Part shown: positions 1-8,247 of the stretch, piece by piece
Numbering within the stretch: the stretch's first letter is position 1
Layout of the letters: every line of letters starts with the position of its first letter
Origin: Candidatus Omnitrophota bacterium
GTDB lineage: Bacteria; Omnitrophota; Gorgyraeia; Velamenicoccales; Velamenicoccaceae
Length of the DNA stretch: 52,395 nucleotides
Direction: 5' to 3'
Assembly: GCA_016235185.1 (NCBI GenBank)
Contig: JACRLT010000019.1
Location: forward strand, 1-52,395
Translations under genes and position numbers: made by a program
Notes under the pieces: model-generated
What the model was told of the DNA's origin: nothing
Database searches by the model: none
Seen by the model: the letters and a program-made list of their open reading frames with translations, nothing else

Positions 1-141
1 GTTCCGGATTTAGTTAAAGCTATTACTCAATACATTGAAACAAACAATCAAAATCCGCATATTTTTGTTTGGACAGCGTCAGTCGAACGAATTATGACAA
101 AGATCGCCAAATGTAAAGAAGCGTTGGTAACACTACACTAG
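1..141 (+). CDS. IS630-type transposase, 3' fragment
   Basis: The frame is open from the first base and ends at TAG (139-141), giving 46 residues. The segment NPHIFVWTASVERIMTKIAK resembles the C-terminal tail of IS630-family DDE transposases, which commonly read N-P-x-x-F-x-W-T-A-x-x-x-x-I-x-x-K. The catalytic DDE residues would lie upstream of the window, so activity cannot be judged. It is oriented like the following genes but separated from them by 275 noncoding bases. The family is recognised from memory of the tail motif only; another rve-type transposase is possible. Confidence 0.6.
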   Translation, partial: VPDLVKAITQYIETNNQNPHIFVWTASVERIMTKIAKCKEALVTLH

Positions 142-346
142 AACATTGGCGAGGCGTCTCGCCTACGATTTGATGGCGGACGGGCATGGATCACCATATA
201 CTTTAAATCTGTGAGAGCGGGGCCAAAAACCGGAGCGCAGTTTTGACTCGCAGGGGCAAAACAAGCGTCCCTGAGGAAAACAAGCCAAACCAGGACCCCG
301 TTACAATAATATTGTCTGCGTACAGGAGCTTTCGTTGCGAAAAACC
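142..346. other. noncoding spacer downstream of the transposase fragment
   Basis: No gene was recognised. A short hairpin GGCGAG-gcgt-CTCGCC lies at 149-164, just after the transposase stop, and could be part of the insertion-sequence end. The minus-strand frame across this stretch encodes a peptide with no recognisable motif and is treated as a shadow. Confidence 0.4.
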
Positions 347-375
347 TTGAAAGGCCGCATAACTTAAGATACAAT
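347..375 (+). promoter_or_regulatory. sigma70-like promoter for the envelope block
   Basis: TTGAAA (347-352) and TACAAT (370-375) are separated by exactly 17 bases, matching a housekeeping -35/-10 pair at five of six positions each. The predicted start site near 382 gives a 5' leader of about 35 nt before the ROK gene, which has a weak CGGGG ribosome-binding site. Confidence 0.6.
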
Positions 376-416
376 AAGGACTTATTCGTTTAAAGAAATA
401 ACCTATTCGGGGTTTT

Positions 417-1346
417 ATGTCTCAAAGATTATTTTTCGGTGTGGATGTAGGTGGCACATTTACAAAGACCGCCTTGGTCAGTGACAAGAATCGCCTCTTA
501 GCCAAATCGAAGTTTTCTTCATTCGGGTTCTCGGATAAAGCCTTTTTTGCCAAAGCGCTTCAAGCCAACCTGTTATCTATCCTTTCGCAGAACAAGTTTA
601 CCCTGCGCCAGCTTAAGGGTATCGGCATAGGCCTGCCAGGCCCTGTTGATTTTCAGAGAGGCGTGGTTTTGAGCCTGACGAATATCAGGGGTTGGGACAG
701 GTTCCATCTCGCCGCTTATCTTAAAAAATATTTCTCTGTACCCGTCTTTATCGAGAATGATGCCAATTGCATGTGCCTTGCCGAATCGCGCCTCGGTGCG
801 GCCCGCGGAGCATCTTATGCGCTCTGCCTGACGCTGGGCACAGGTGTTGGCGGCGGCCTTATACTGGACAAAGAGCTCTACAGGAGCCCGTTCTTTTTAG
901 GAGCGGAGGTAGGGCATATACCTGTAACTTTAGACGGGCCGCGATGCTCTTGCGGCGGCAGGGGCTGCTTAGAGCGTTTTGTAGGGAACCGCAGTTTGTC
1001 TGCAAAGGCCAGAGGAATATTTAAGAAAAAGATATCATTGGAACAAGTCAGTTTGCTTGCCGCAAAAGGCGACCCTAGGGCTTTAAAGTTCTGGCAGGAA
1101 GCGGGCCGCACAATAGGCCTGGCGGTCAGCGCTATTGTCAATTGTTTCAATCCCGAAGTAGTTGTTGTCGGCGGCGGCGTGGCACAGGCAGGAAGCCCGC
1201 TTTTTGCCTCTATAAGAAAAACAGTCGTGCAACATTCGATGAAGCAGCTAAAGTCCCGCATCAAAGTCAAGAAGGCGGCCTTGGGCAATGACGCAGGCGT
1301 TTTAGGGGCTGCGTTATTGGCTAAGGAAAAAATAGAAGACAGATAA
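417..1346 (+). CDS. ROK-family sugar kinase (glucokinase-like)
   Basis: This 309-residue cytoplasmic protein is a ROK-family kinase, expected to phosphorylate glucose or an amino sugar with ATP. Visible motifs are the N-terminal phosphate-binding DVGGTFTK (10-17), the sugar-binding ENDAN (113-117) with catalytic Asp115, the glycine-rich GTGVGGG (141-147), and the zinc-binding ROK signature with His167, Cys177, Cys179 and Cys184 (CSCGGRGCLE). Length is typical for bacterial ROK kinases, and no HTH precedes the kinase domain, so it is an enzyme rather than a ROK repressor. The lptD-like gene starts 8 bp downstream, so the two are probably co-transcribed. Substrate cannot be fixed from sequence. 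Confidence 0.85.
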   Translation: MSQRLFFGVDVGGTFTKTALVSDKNRLLAKSKFSSFGFSDKAFFAKALQANLLSILSQNKFTLRQLKGIGIGLPGPVDFQRGVVLSLTNIRGWDRFHLAAYLKKYFSVPVFIENDANCMCLAESRLGAARGASYALCLTLGTGVGGGLILDKELYRSPFFLGAEVGHIPVTLDGPRCSCGGRGCLERFVGNRSLSAKARGIFKKKISLEQVSLLAAKGDPRALKFWQEAGRTIGLAVSAIVNCFNPEVVVVGGGVAQAGSPLFASIRKTVVQHSMKQLKSRIKVKKAALGNDAGVLGAALLAKEKIEDR

Positions 1347-1353
1347 AGGCATT

Positions 1354-3429
1354 GTGATCAATAAAAATATAATATTTTTCGGTATTTTATTCCTGCTAAC
1401 GACACAGAGCGGCTGGGCTTCGGTAGGCAAACAGCCTATCACTGTAAACGGTGATACTGTTGAATTCAAGTCCGAAGGCCGCGAGGTCTTAGCAGAAGGT
1501 AATGTAGAGATAATTTATCAGGAGTCTAAAATAACCTGTGATAAGATCCGGGTATTCATGGATGAGAAGATAGCCATTGCTGACGGCCACGTGAAGTTTA
1601 CCAAACAGACGGGTGAACAGCTTACGGGAGAGACGATCGTCTATGATTTCGGCGAGCAGTCAGGGACTCTCATTAATTCGAGCGTAGCCATGGCGCCATA
1701 CTATGGCAGGACCGATGTAATGGAGAAACTCTCTGATACGGAGTTTCTTTTGAACAATGCCGAGCTTTCTACCTGCGACTTGCCTCATCCGCACTATAAG
1801 TTAAAGGTCCGGGAGGCAGATATGAAGCCCGGTAAATCTTTGACGGCCAAAGGCATAAAGGTCTCTATACTGGATGTCCCTATCATGTATTTGCCCCAGT
1901 ATTCCCAGGAACTGACGGATAAGAGGCCGCGGCTGATGTTTACGCCGGGGCACCGCAAGAACCTGGGGACTTATGTTTTGGGTTCGTGGCGTTATTATCT
2001 TAATCAAAATGCCAGGGGCCTCTTGCATTTAGACTGGTATCAGGAGAAGGGCTGGGCCGAAGGGATAGACCTTAATTATAATACGAAGCTTTTCGGTGAA
2101 GGCAACGTCAAGTATTACCGCATAGACCAGGAAGACACGAGGGAGGAAGTTACGGAATCTTTGAGGGAACGCGATGAGCGCTCAAGGTTAGAACTAAGGC
2201 ACAGGTGGAATATCACTGACCGGGACCATGCGGTTTTGGAGTTCTTTAAGGCTTCCGACGTAGATTTCCGCAAGGACTACTTTTTCAGGGAATATGAGAA
2301 AGAGGTCGCTCCCAGGTCTTTCTTCCTTTATTCTCACGTTTACGAGAACGCTACGTTGAGTTTCTTGGGCCAGCCTCGCGTCAACGATTTTGAGTCTGTT
2401 GTGGAAAAGGTCCCGGAGTTAAAACTGGAAACAGTAAATCAGAAGATCGGGAGCGCGCCTCTGTATTATAAGAGCACGACAAGCATGGCGCATTTGATGA
2501 ATACCCCGGCCGGCAGCAGTGTGACAGCGGATATATCCCGCGCTGATACCTCTAACCAATTGACTTATCTTTTCAGGTTTTTTAGCGTTGATTTCAGCCC
2601 TTTTGTGGGGCATCGCGATACATTCTATACCCATGGCCTTGACAGCGATGAAGACCTTGTCCGCACCATGTTCTTCTCCGGGATCGACATGAGCACTAAA
2701 TTTTTCCGCCTCTTCGATTTCCAGACTGATTTTATGAACCTCGACATCCATAACATAAGGCATGTGGTAACGCCGTCTGTCCAATACCGTTACCAGCATG
2801 AACCGTCGGTCAATAAGTCCAGGTTGACGCAGCTTGATGAAGTGGATGCCTTGGACAGGCAGAATATGGTTACACTTTCATTGGAAAACAAGTTGCAGAC
2901 TAAACGAAGCGGCCAATCCGTTGACCTGGTGACACTCATATTGTCGTCTGATTACAATTTGAAGCATGCCGCAAGCCTCGATTCCGGTTTTCAGAATTTC
3001 AGATACGACCTTGAGTTCAAGCCTTACAGTTGGTGGGAATTAGATTCGGATGCCGAGTATGATACGCAGCTGCAATTTTTTAGGACCGTAAACGTAGATT
3101 ACTGGATGAATATCGGCAAGAGCGCGACGACGTTAGGGTATCGTTTTAAACATGATGAAAGCAGCCAGATGACCGCGGGCTTTACCTGCCCCTTGAACCC
3201 GTTCTGGAAAATAGGCATATATGAGCGGTTTGAATTCAAGACGGGAGAGCTTGTGGAGCATGAATATAGGCTCGAGCGCGACATGCATTGCTGGATTATG
3301 GAGTTTATTATCAATCAGCGCGAAACAGAGGGGATAACGTTCATGTTGGCCTTTAAGCTTAAGGCCTTCCCGGATATCGGTATTAATGCGGAAAAGACTT
3401 TCGCGCCGCCAAGAACTGAATTGAGGTGA
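1354..3429 (+). CDS. lptD: LPS-assembly protein LptD / OstA-like outer-membrane protein
   Basis: This 691-residue protein starts at GTG with AAAGG four bases upstream. The N-terminus (about residues 1-23) is a signal peptide with a hydrophobic stretch after two lysines. Residues about 30-110 form an OstA/LptA-type domain (VNGDTVEFKSEGREVLAEGN, then repeated beta strands). The rest is rich in alternating aromatic strands typical of an outer-membrane beta barrel, with the LptD-like segment YLPQYSQELTDKRPRLMFTP following the N-terminal domain. In the known system LptD inserts lipopolysaccharide into the outer leaflet, so the gene indicates a diderm envelope. It overlaps the spacer before ugd by 4 bases of alternative start. 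Confidence 0.85.
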   Translation: MINKNIIFFGILFLLTTQSGWASVGKQPITVNGDTVEFKSEGREVLAEGNVEIIYQESKITCDKIRVFMDEKIAIADGHVKFTKQTGEQLTGETIVYDFGEQSGTLINSSVAMAPYYGRTDVMEKLSDTEFLLNNAELSTCDLPHPHYKLKVREADMKPGKSLTAKGIKVSILDVPIMYLPQYSQELTDKRPRLMFTPGHRKNLGTYVLGSWRYYLNQNARGLLHLDWYQEKGWAEGIDLNYNTKLFGEGNVKYYRIDQEDTREEVTESLRERDERSRLELRHRWNITDRDHAVLEFFKASDVDFRKDYFFREYEKEVAPRSFFLYSHVYENATLSFLGQPRVNDFESVVEKVPELKLETVNQKIGSAPLYYKSTTSMAHLMNTPAGSSVTADISRADTSNQLTYLFRFFSVDFSPFVGHRDTFYTHGLDSDEDLVRTMFFSGIDMSTKFFRLFDFQTDFMNLDIHNIRHVVTPSVQYRYQHEPSVNKSRLTQLDEVDALDRQNMVTLSLENKLQTKRSGQSVDLVTLILSSDYNLKHAASLDSGFQNFRYDLEFKPYSWWELDSDAEYDTQLQFFRTVNVDYWMNIGKSATTLGYRFKHDESSQMTAGFTCPLNPFWKIGIYERFEFKTGELVEHEYRLERDMHCWIMEFIINQRETEGITFMLAFKLKAFPDIGINAEKTFAPPRTELR

Positions 3430-3431
3430 AT

Positions 3432-4739
3432 ATGAATTTAACGATCGTCGGAGCCGGATATGTCGGATTAGTCACAGGCGCCTGTTTTGCACAACTCGGG
3501 CACAACGTTATCTGCGTCGATAATGACAGTGACAAGATCAAGGCCCTAAAAAAATTAAAGATCCCGATCTATGAACCCGGCCTTGATGACCTTGTCAAAA
3601 AGAATTTTCGTGAAGGCAGGATCTCTTTTACTACAGATATCGCAGGGGCCGTTAAGAAATCCCTGGTTATCTTTATCGCCATAGGTACACCGCCTAAAGA
3701 GAACGGAGAGGCAGACCTGACCGGTATAGAGAAGGTGGCTTTCACCATTGCACGCGCCATGACGGATTACCGTCTTATCGTTGAAAAATCAACGGTCCCG
3801 GTTGAAACCGGCAGGTGGGTCAAACACACCATAGAGATCAATAAAAAGAAGAAGGTTGGTTTTGATGTGGCTTCAAATCCTGAATTTCTGCGTGAGGGTC
3901 GGGCTATCCGCGATTTTATGCATCCTGACAGAATAGTCCTCGGAGTCGAATCCAAAAAAGCAGAAGGCATTTTAAGGGAACTCTACGGACGCATTGATGC
4001 CTCTGTGCTGGTCACGGATATCAGGTCTGCCGAGCTTATCAAGCACGCTTCAAATTCTTTTTTGGCGCTAAAAATATCTTATATCAACGCAGTTGCCAAG
4101 GTCTGCGAATTGTCAGGTGCGGATATCGAGCAGGTGGCAGAAGGCATGGGGATGGACAAAAGGGTGGGCCGCGCGTTTCTTGATGCCGGTATTGGCTTCG
4201 GAGGTTTCTGCCTGCCAAAAGACCTGGATGCTTTTATCACGATATCCCAGAAGCTGGGGTATGATTTTGGCCTTTTGAAAGAAGTCAAAAAAACCAACGA
4301 ATTCCAAAAAGATGACTTTATCAGGAAGATAGAGTCCAGCCTGTGGAATATTAAGGATAAGACCATCGCTGTCCTGGGCCTTGCGTTTAAGCCGGACACC
4401 GACGATATGCGTTTTGCCCCATCCATAGATATTATCCAGGTCTTGCAGCGTCATGGCGCCGTTATCCGCGCATACGACCCCAAAGCAATGCATAAGGCTA
4501 AAAAAATATTCAAAGGCGTTAAATTCTGCCGCGATGCTTATGAAGCGGCCTCCTCCAGTGACTGCCTTATCATTTTGACGGAATGGCAGGAATTTAAAGA
4601 GCTGGATTTTAAAAAAATGAAGAGGTTGTTGAAACAGCCTCTGATATTTGACGGAAGGAATATATTCGCACCCGAGGTGCTCAAAGGCCTTGGTTTTAAA
4701 TATGTGTGTATTGGCAAAGGGGCAGGAATCAAGGAATAA
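3432..4739 (+). CDS. UDP-glucose/GDP-mannose 6-dehydrogenase
   Basis: A 435-residue nucleotide-sugar dehydrogenase that oxidises the C6 hydroxyl of UDP-glucose (or a related sugar) to a carboxylate using two NAD+. The N-terminal Rossmann motif is VGAGYVGLVTG, the binding motif EKSTVPV and the conserved NPEFLREG follow, and the catalytic cysteine sits in GFGGFCLPKDLDA (family form GGSCFPKD). A second Rossmann half follows (LGLAFKPDTDDMRFAPS). ATG 3432 is preferred over GTG 3426 because GAGGTG (3423-3428) is then at normal spacing. The following gene is a UDP-glucuronate decarboxylase type, so UDP-glucose to UDP-xylose is the likely path. Confidence 0.9.
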   Translation: MNLTIVGAGYVGLVTGACFAQLGHNVICVDNDSDKIKALKKLKIPIYEPGLDDLVKKNFREGRISFTTDIAGAVKKSLVIFIAIGTPPKENGEADLTGIEKVAFTIARAMTDYRLIVEKSTVPVETGRWVKHTIEINKKKKVGFDVASNPEFLREGRAIRDFMHPDRIVLGVESKKAEGILRELYGRIDASVLVTDIRSAELIKHASNSFLALKISYINAVAKVCELSGADIEQVAEGMGMDKRVGRAFLDAGIGFGGFCLPKDLDAFITISQKLGYDFGLLKEVKKTNEFQKDDFIRKIESSLWNIKDKTIAVLGLAFKPDTDDMRFAPSIDIIQVLQRHGAVIRAYDPKAMHKAKKIFKGVKFCRDAYEAASSSDCLIILTEWQEFKELDFKKMKRLLKQPLIFDGRNIFAPEVLKGLGFKYVCIGKGAGIKE

Positions 4740-4841
4740 CAACTTATCCCTTGCTTAAACGTTCCAAAATTTTCTTACGATAATTTTGGAACAAGCTGCG
4801 GGATTGATTTTGAGAGGAAAAAACCTACAATGGCAAAATCA
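4740..4841 (+). promoter_or_regulatory. class I stop-to-start RNA element before the UXS gene
   Basis: Structure by inspection: P1 ATCCC (4746-4750)/GGGAT (4800-4804); internal loop TT/TGC; P2 GCTT (4753-4756)/AAGC (4793-4796); 5' bulge AAAC; P3 GTTCCAAAATT (4761-4771)/AATTTTGGAAC (4782-4792). Segment B, TTGATTTTG (4804-4812), is perfectly complementary to segment C, CAAAATCAA (4834-4842), whose last base is the A of the start codon. The same layout occurs before rpsN, rplF, rplQ and mdh. Regulatory role is inferred. Confidence 0.65.
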
Positions 4842-5780
4842 ATGAAGACAGTGCTTATTACGGGCGGGGCGGGTTTTATCGGCTCGCATCTGTGTGACTT
4901 ATTCTTAAAAAACGGTTATAGGGTTTTGTGCGTGGATAATTTTATTACAGGCACAAAGGAAAATATCCGGCACCATATTTCAGATAAGAATTTCGCTTTG
5001 ATAGAGCACAATATCACTATCCCCATCTATTTAAAGGAAGACGTGGATATTGTCCTTCATTTTGCATCGCCTGCGAGCCCTGTTGATTATTTAAATTATC
5101 CTATCCAGACGCTTAAAGTCGGGTCTTTGGGCACGCACAATTCTTTGGGATTGGCCAAGGCAAAGGGAGCAACGTTCCTATTGGCCTCGACATCGGAAGT
5201 TTACGGCGACCCGCTGGTACATCCGCAGACAGAGGAGTATTGGGGTAATGTCAATCCGGTTGGGCCACGCGGTGTCTATGATGAAGCAAAGCGTTTTGCA
5301 GAGGCTATGACCATGGCTTATCACAGGGTCCATAAGGTGGATACGAAGATCGTGCGTATTTTTAATACCTATGGCCCGCGCATGAGGATGATGGACGGCA
5401 GGGTGGTCCCTAATTTTATTACGCAGGCCTTAAAAAATGAGCCAATTACGATTTATGGCGACGGTTCACAGACGCGCTCTTTCTGTTATGTTTCCGATCT
5501 TGTCGATGGGTTATACCGTCTGGTTAATTCCGGCCTGCACGACCCGGTTAACATCGGTAATCCGCATGAGATGAGTTTGAATGAACTTGCGGAATATATC
5601 AAGAAATTGACCGGCAGCAGGAGTAAGATAGTGTTCAAGCCCTTGCCCGAGGATGACCCGCGTCAGAGGCAGCCGGATATCGCGCGCGCCCGAGAAAAAC
5701 TCAAGTGGCTTCCCAAAGTGTCGCTCCAGGAAGGTTTGGTTGCGACCATTGCGTGGTTTAATAAGAATATCTCCCCGTAG
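4842..5780 (+). CDS. UDP-glucuronate decarboxylase-type NAD-dependent epimerase/dehydratase
   Basis: An extended short-chain dehydrogenase of 312 residues, expected to bind NAD+ and convert UDP-glucuronate to UDP-xylose. The glycine-rich [10 protein letters not shown] (residues 7-16) binds the cofactor, and the catalytic Ser/Thr (ASTSEVYG), Tyr146 and Lys150 (YDEAK) are in place. The segments [10 protein letters not shown] and DLVDGL are typical of this group, and the length matches bacterial UXS. An upstream in-frame ATG (4830) would add four residues. ATG 4842 is preferred because in the sister elements before rplQ and mdh the start codon sits at exactly this point of the repeated leader. 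Close relatives include dTDP-glucose dehydratases, so exact substrate is inferred from the adjacent dehydrogenase. Confidence 0.85.
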   Translation: MKTVLITGGAGFIGSHLCDLFLKNGYRVLCVDNFITGTKENIRHHISDKNFALIEHNITIPIYLKEDVDIVLHFASPASPVDYLNYPIQTLKVGSLGTHNSLGLAKAKGATFLLASTSEVYGDPLVHPQTEEYWGNVNPVGPRGVYDEAKRFAEAMTMAYHRVHKVDTKIVRIFNTYGPRMRMMDGRVVPNFITQALKNEPITIYGDGSQTRSFCYVSDLVDGLYRLVNSGLHDPVNIGNPHEMSLNELAEYIKKLTGSRSKIVFKPLPEDDPRQRQPDIARAREKLKWLPKVSLQEGLVATIAWFNKNISP

Positions 5781-5854
5781 GTTTACCAGTTGGCCGGTTG
5801 GCCGGTCAACCGGTAAACCGGAAAACAGGCTAACAGGCAAACAGGCAAACCATC
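5780..5854 (+). repeat. CCGG-rich palindromic spacer with AACAGGC tandem repeats
   Basis: GGTTTACC (5780-5787, beginning on the last base of the stop codon) pairs with GGTAAACC (5812-5819), and inside it GTTGGCC (5789-5795) pairs with GGTCAAC (5804-5810). Three tandem AACAGGCW octamers follow (5824-5847), and GGCAAACC ends 4 bp before the next ATG. The AACC/GGTT vocabulary resembles the spacer before rpsM. No strong ribosome-binding site is visible. Confidence 0.6.
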
Positions 5855-6517
5855 ATGGTTATCGATTTTCATATTCATTCCAAGTATTCCTTTGATTGTT
5901 TCCTGGAGCCTGCGAAGATCATTGAACTCGCCAGACAAAACGGCATCGACGGGCTTGCTATAACAGACCACGATACCATGGCGGGAGTTGATGAGTTTAG
6001 GTCGCTGGCGCCGGATCTTTATATTATCGCCGGGCAAGAAATATCTACTAAAGACGGCGATATTTTAGGGCTTTTTCTAAAAACGGAAATAAAAAATTGC
6101 GAGGTCGCAAAAGAGGCTATCACAGAGATCAGGGCCCAGGGTGGACTGGCTGTTTTGGCGCATCCTTTTAAATGGCCCTTTCTTATGCGCTCGCCGGAAT
6201 TGTTAAAAAAATTCGACTGCATAGAGGTTTTTAATGCCAGGAATAATATTCCGTCGCCGTTCTTGGAAAATTTTCTTGCAAAAAGGGCCGTCTTTTGTAT
6301 GAACCTTGCGGGTATTGCCGGAAGCGATACGCATGAGGGTTTTGAATTGGGCAATGCGTATACTATTTTTGATTTTTCATCCGCGCAGGCAGATGACGAA
6401 GCGATAAAAAAAGCGATCCTGTCTAAACAAGTGCGAATCGCGGGGCAAGAGGTTTCTTTGGCCCTGGAAATCGTAAGCCATTTTTCCAGGTGTTTCAAGA
6501 GTTGGCGCAATAAATGA
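5855..6517 (+). CDS. PHP-domain metal-dependent phosphoesterase
   Basis: A 220-residue PHP-domain protein, cytoplasmic, related to the stand-alone PHP enzymes that hydrolyse nucleotide or histidinol-type phosphates. Metal-binding motifs in order are HIH (6-8), TDHD (37-40), the GQE segment, AHPF and GSDTH. All are intact, so it is probably active. It lies 74 bp after the UXS gene and overlaps the deacetylase gene by 4 bp (ATGA), which suggests coupling with the latter. The substrate is unknown; the sugar-nucleotide neighbours hint at a role in envelope carbohydrate metabolism, but this is only context. Confidence 0.8.
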   Translation: MVIDFHIHSKYSFDCFLEPAKIIELARQNGIDGLAITDHDTMAGVDEFRSLAPDLYIIAGQEISTKDGDILGLFLKTEIKNCEVAKEAITEIRAQGGLAVLAHPFKWPFLMRSPELLKKFDCIEVFNARNNIPSPFLENFLAKRAVFCMNLAGIAGSDTHEGFELGNAYTIFDFSSAQADDEAIKKAILSKQVRIAGQEVSLALEIVSHFSRCFKSWRNK

Positions 6518-7590
6518 GGAATATAGACAAAATAAATATCCTTCTTCGGCTGGGATTTAATTCAAAAACCCCTAAAATTTTTTCTTTCCACGATTCCCTT
6601 CCGGATGTTTTTTCAAGCTACATCGAGCTCCTCGCATATAAGCGTTACAACATCCTTGGCGGACAGGAATTGTTGGAACGCTTAAGCCTGCGAAGCAGCG
6701 AACCGAGGCGCGGGGCCAGGGAGGCAGTCCTTACCTTTGACGATGGGCGCCGTAACTGCTGGACAGTTATTTTCCCTCTTTTAAAAAAGTATAAAGTAAA
6801 GGCTATTTTTTTTATTATTCCGTCCCGCATAAGGGACACCGATGAGTATTGCCCTAATTTGGAAGATTATTGGAAAGGCCGCGTCTCCTGGGAGAATCTT
6901 TATTTAAGCCATCGCCGAGCGCCCTACCTTAGTTGGAAAGAGCTCCAGATCATGCAGGAGAGCGGCTTAGTCGAGATCCATTCGCATGGTTTGAGGCATG
7001 ATGTTGTCCGTGTAACATCGCGCGTAATGGATTTTCAGCATCCCGGCGTATACGAGATGCCTGTTTATTTTGATGAGTGGTTTGACGCAGGTCTGCCGCT
7101 TTTGGATTACCAGTGGGGGGCGCCGATATACGAACGTAGCTGGGCGCCTTTTGCATCAAATGTTTTTGTGCCTGACAGGCGCGCTGACACCGTGATGAAT
7201 GAGTTTGTGAAGAACAATGGCGGCTTCCTTTTTTTTAAAAACAAAAACTGGCGTAAGAAACTTTTTGAATATTACGGTTCGCAGAAAAAAAATTTCGGCA
7301 GAGGGCATTTTAAAAAAATGGAGAATAGGGAAGACGCGCGTACTTCTATTATGCAATCGAAAAGCCTGATAGAAAAAAGGATGAAGGACAAAAGCCTTTT
7401 TTTCTCCGTGCCGCTCTACCAGGGCAGCCCAGAGGTCTTAAGGATAGCGCAAGAGGCAGGTTATAAAGCTGTTTTTACAGGATATCAAGGCCTGCAGCAG
7501 GAACATAACTCTTTGTCCCCCAAGGCAGATAGATTATTTATTTTGACCCGCATTCCCAGCTTCTGGATAAAATTTTTGACTTACCTTTAG
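6514..7590 (+). CDS. polysaccharide deacetylase (NodB-homology) family protein
   Basis: A 358-residue protein with the NodB fold signature LTFDDG (73-78), which provides the catalytic base and a metal ligand, and the second metal motif HSHGLRH near residue 157, matching the H-S-H-x-x-x-H form. An insert of about 150 residues separates this from the C-terminal part (PLYQGSPEVLRIAQEAGYKAVF). No signal peptide is apparent, so it may act on lipid-linked or cytoplasmic precursors. The start overlaps the PHP gene stop (ATGA). No terminator was found between this gene and the strong promoter that follows. Confidence 0.8.
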   Translation: MRNIDKINILLRLGFNSKTPKIFSFHDSLPDVFSSYIELLAYKRYNILGGQELLERLSLRSSEPRRGAREAVLTFDDGRRNCWTVIFPLLKKYKVKAIFFIIPSRIRDTDEYCPNLEDYWKGRVSWENLYLSHRRAPYLSWKELQIMQESGLVEIHSHGLRHDVVRVTSRVMDFQHPGVYEMPVYFDEWFDAGLPLLDYQWGAPIYERSWAPFASNVFVPDRRADTVMNEFVKNNGGFLFFKNKNWRKKLFEYYGSQKKNFGRGHFKKMENREDARTSIMQSKSLIEKRMKDKSLFFSVPLYQGSPEVLRIAQEAGYKAVFTGYQGLQQEHNSLSPKADRLFILTRIPSFWIKFLTYL

Positions 7591-7613
7591 GGAAAAAATA
7601 ATTAAAAAAACTC

Positions 7614-7642
7614 TTGACAGAAAGCATTAATTTTAATAGAAT
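7614..7642 (+). promoter_or_regulatory. strong sigma70-like promoter for the tRNA/ribosomal superoperon
   Basis: A perfect -35 TTGACA (7614-7619) and TAGAAT (7637-7642) are 17 bases apart. The expected start near 7649 is about 11 bases upstream of tRNA-Thr. No other equally good promoter or any U-tract terminator was seen between here and rplQ, so this may drive the whole block. Confidence 0.75.
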
Positions 7643-7659
7643 TAACGCTTTACGAGTAC

Positions 7660-7732
7660 GCCCCTGTAGCTCAGCAGGTAGAGCACGTCCTTGGTAAGGA
7701 CGGGGTCACCGGTTCAATCCCGGTCGGGGGCT
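7660..7732 (+). tRNA. tRNA-Thr(GGT)
   Basis: Full cloverleaf: acceptor GCCCCTG/CGGGGGC with one G-U pair, anticodon arm CGTCC-TTGGTAA-GGACG with anticodon GGT, T arm ACCGG-TTCAATC-CCGGT, discriminator T. CCA is not encoded (the discriminator is followed by TAA), so the CCA must be added enzymatically. It is first in the superoperon. Confidence 0.95.
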
Positions 7733-7752
7733 TAAAGATAAGCTGAAAGAAA

Positions 7753-7902
7753 ATGAGAGAACACATATTGTTGGAATGTCCGGTTTGTAAGTCCAGGCTG
7801 TATTCTTATACGAAGAACAAGAAGAAGCATACAGAGCGCCTGGAGCTGAAGAAATTCTGCAAGATTTGCCGCCGGCACGAACCGCATAAAGAAGTCAAGT
7901 GA
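7753..7902 (+). CDS. rpmG: 50S ribosomal protein L33
   Basis: A 49-residue protein, MREHILLECPVCKSRLYSYT onward, with two CxxC pairs (Cys9/Cys12 and Cys36/Cys39), so it is the zinc-binding form of L33. The L33 hallmark of basic residues after the first pair (TKNKKKHTERLELKKFC) is clear. It sits between tRNA-Thr and tRNA-Trp just upstream of secE, the classical position of rpmG in many bacteria. The ribosome-binding site is weak (GAAAG 7745-7749). Confidence 0.95.
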   Translation: MREHILLECPVCKSRLYSYTKNKKKHTERLELKKFCKICRRHEPHKEVK

Positions 7903-7964
7903 GGCTTGTAAGACGAACTTAACCCATAGACAAAAGATGTCGGAGGGAGAAAGAATTGAAGGTT

Positions 7965-8038
7965 AGGAGCGTCGGTTAGTGGTAAACCACCGGTCTCCAA
8001 AACCGGAACTGCAGGTTCGATTCCTGCCGCTCCTGCCA
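7965..8038 (+). tRNA. tRNA-Trp(CCA)
   Basis: Acceptor AGGAGCG/CGCTCCT, anticodon arm CCGGT-CTCCAAA-ACCGG with anticodon CCA, T arm GCAGG-TTCGATT-CCTGC, discriminator G, and an encoded 3' CCA (8036-8038). In contrast, the tRNA-Thr upstream lacks an encoded CCA. It immediately precedes secE, a widely conserved arrangement. Confidence 0.95.
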
Positions 8039-8052
8039 GAATATCAAAGACA

Positions 8053-8247
8053 ATGGTTAATGTTTTCACAAAAATACCGGTTTTTGTAAGAGAAGTCAAG
8101 ATCGAGTTGGCCAAGGTTTCCTGGACGTCCAGGAAGGATCTTTTTGGCGCAACATGGATCGTGATGATGGTAACCGCGATCCTTACCGCGTATATCGGCG
8201 TTTTGGATTTTTTTCTCTCTAAGGCCGTAAGCCTCGTCCTAAAATAA
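8053..8247 (+). CDS. secE: preprotein translocase subunit SecE
   Basis: A 64-residue inner-membrane protein of the short, single-span SecE type. The conserved amphipathic segment VREVKIELAKVSWTSRKDLFG (about residues 11-32) is followed by one transmembrane helix (about 33-58). It forms the SecYEG channel with SecY, encoded 24 kb downstream in the same block. Its stop codon overlaps the nusG start (TAATG), so the two are translationally coupled. No good ribosome-binding site precedes the ATG. Confidence 0.93.
   Translation: MVNVFTKIPVFVREVKIELAKVSWTSRKDLFGATWIVMMVTAILTAYIGVLDFFLSKAVSLVLK

Noticed and set aside
138-374. 78-residue minus-strand frame
   Set aside because: No recognisable motif, no ribosome-binding site, and it lies over the plus-strand promoter of the ROK gene.
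4113-4742. 209-residue minus-strand frame opposite the UDP-glucose dehydrogenase
   Set aside because: It is antisense to a fully conserved enzyme and has no family resemblance; typical shadow frame.
4740-4841. Known riboswitch or ribosomal-protein leader (such as S4, S8, S15 or L10 leaders)
   Set aside because: The same structure occurs before unrelated genes including mdh and uxs, and I could not match it by eye to a known consensus; an Rfam search would be decisive.
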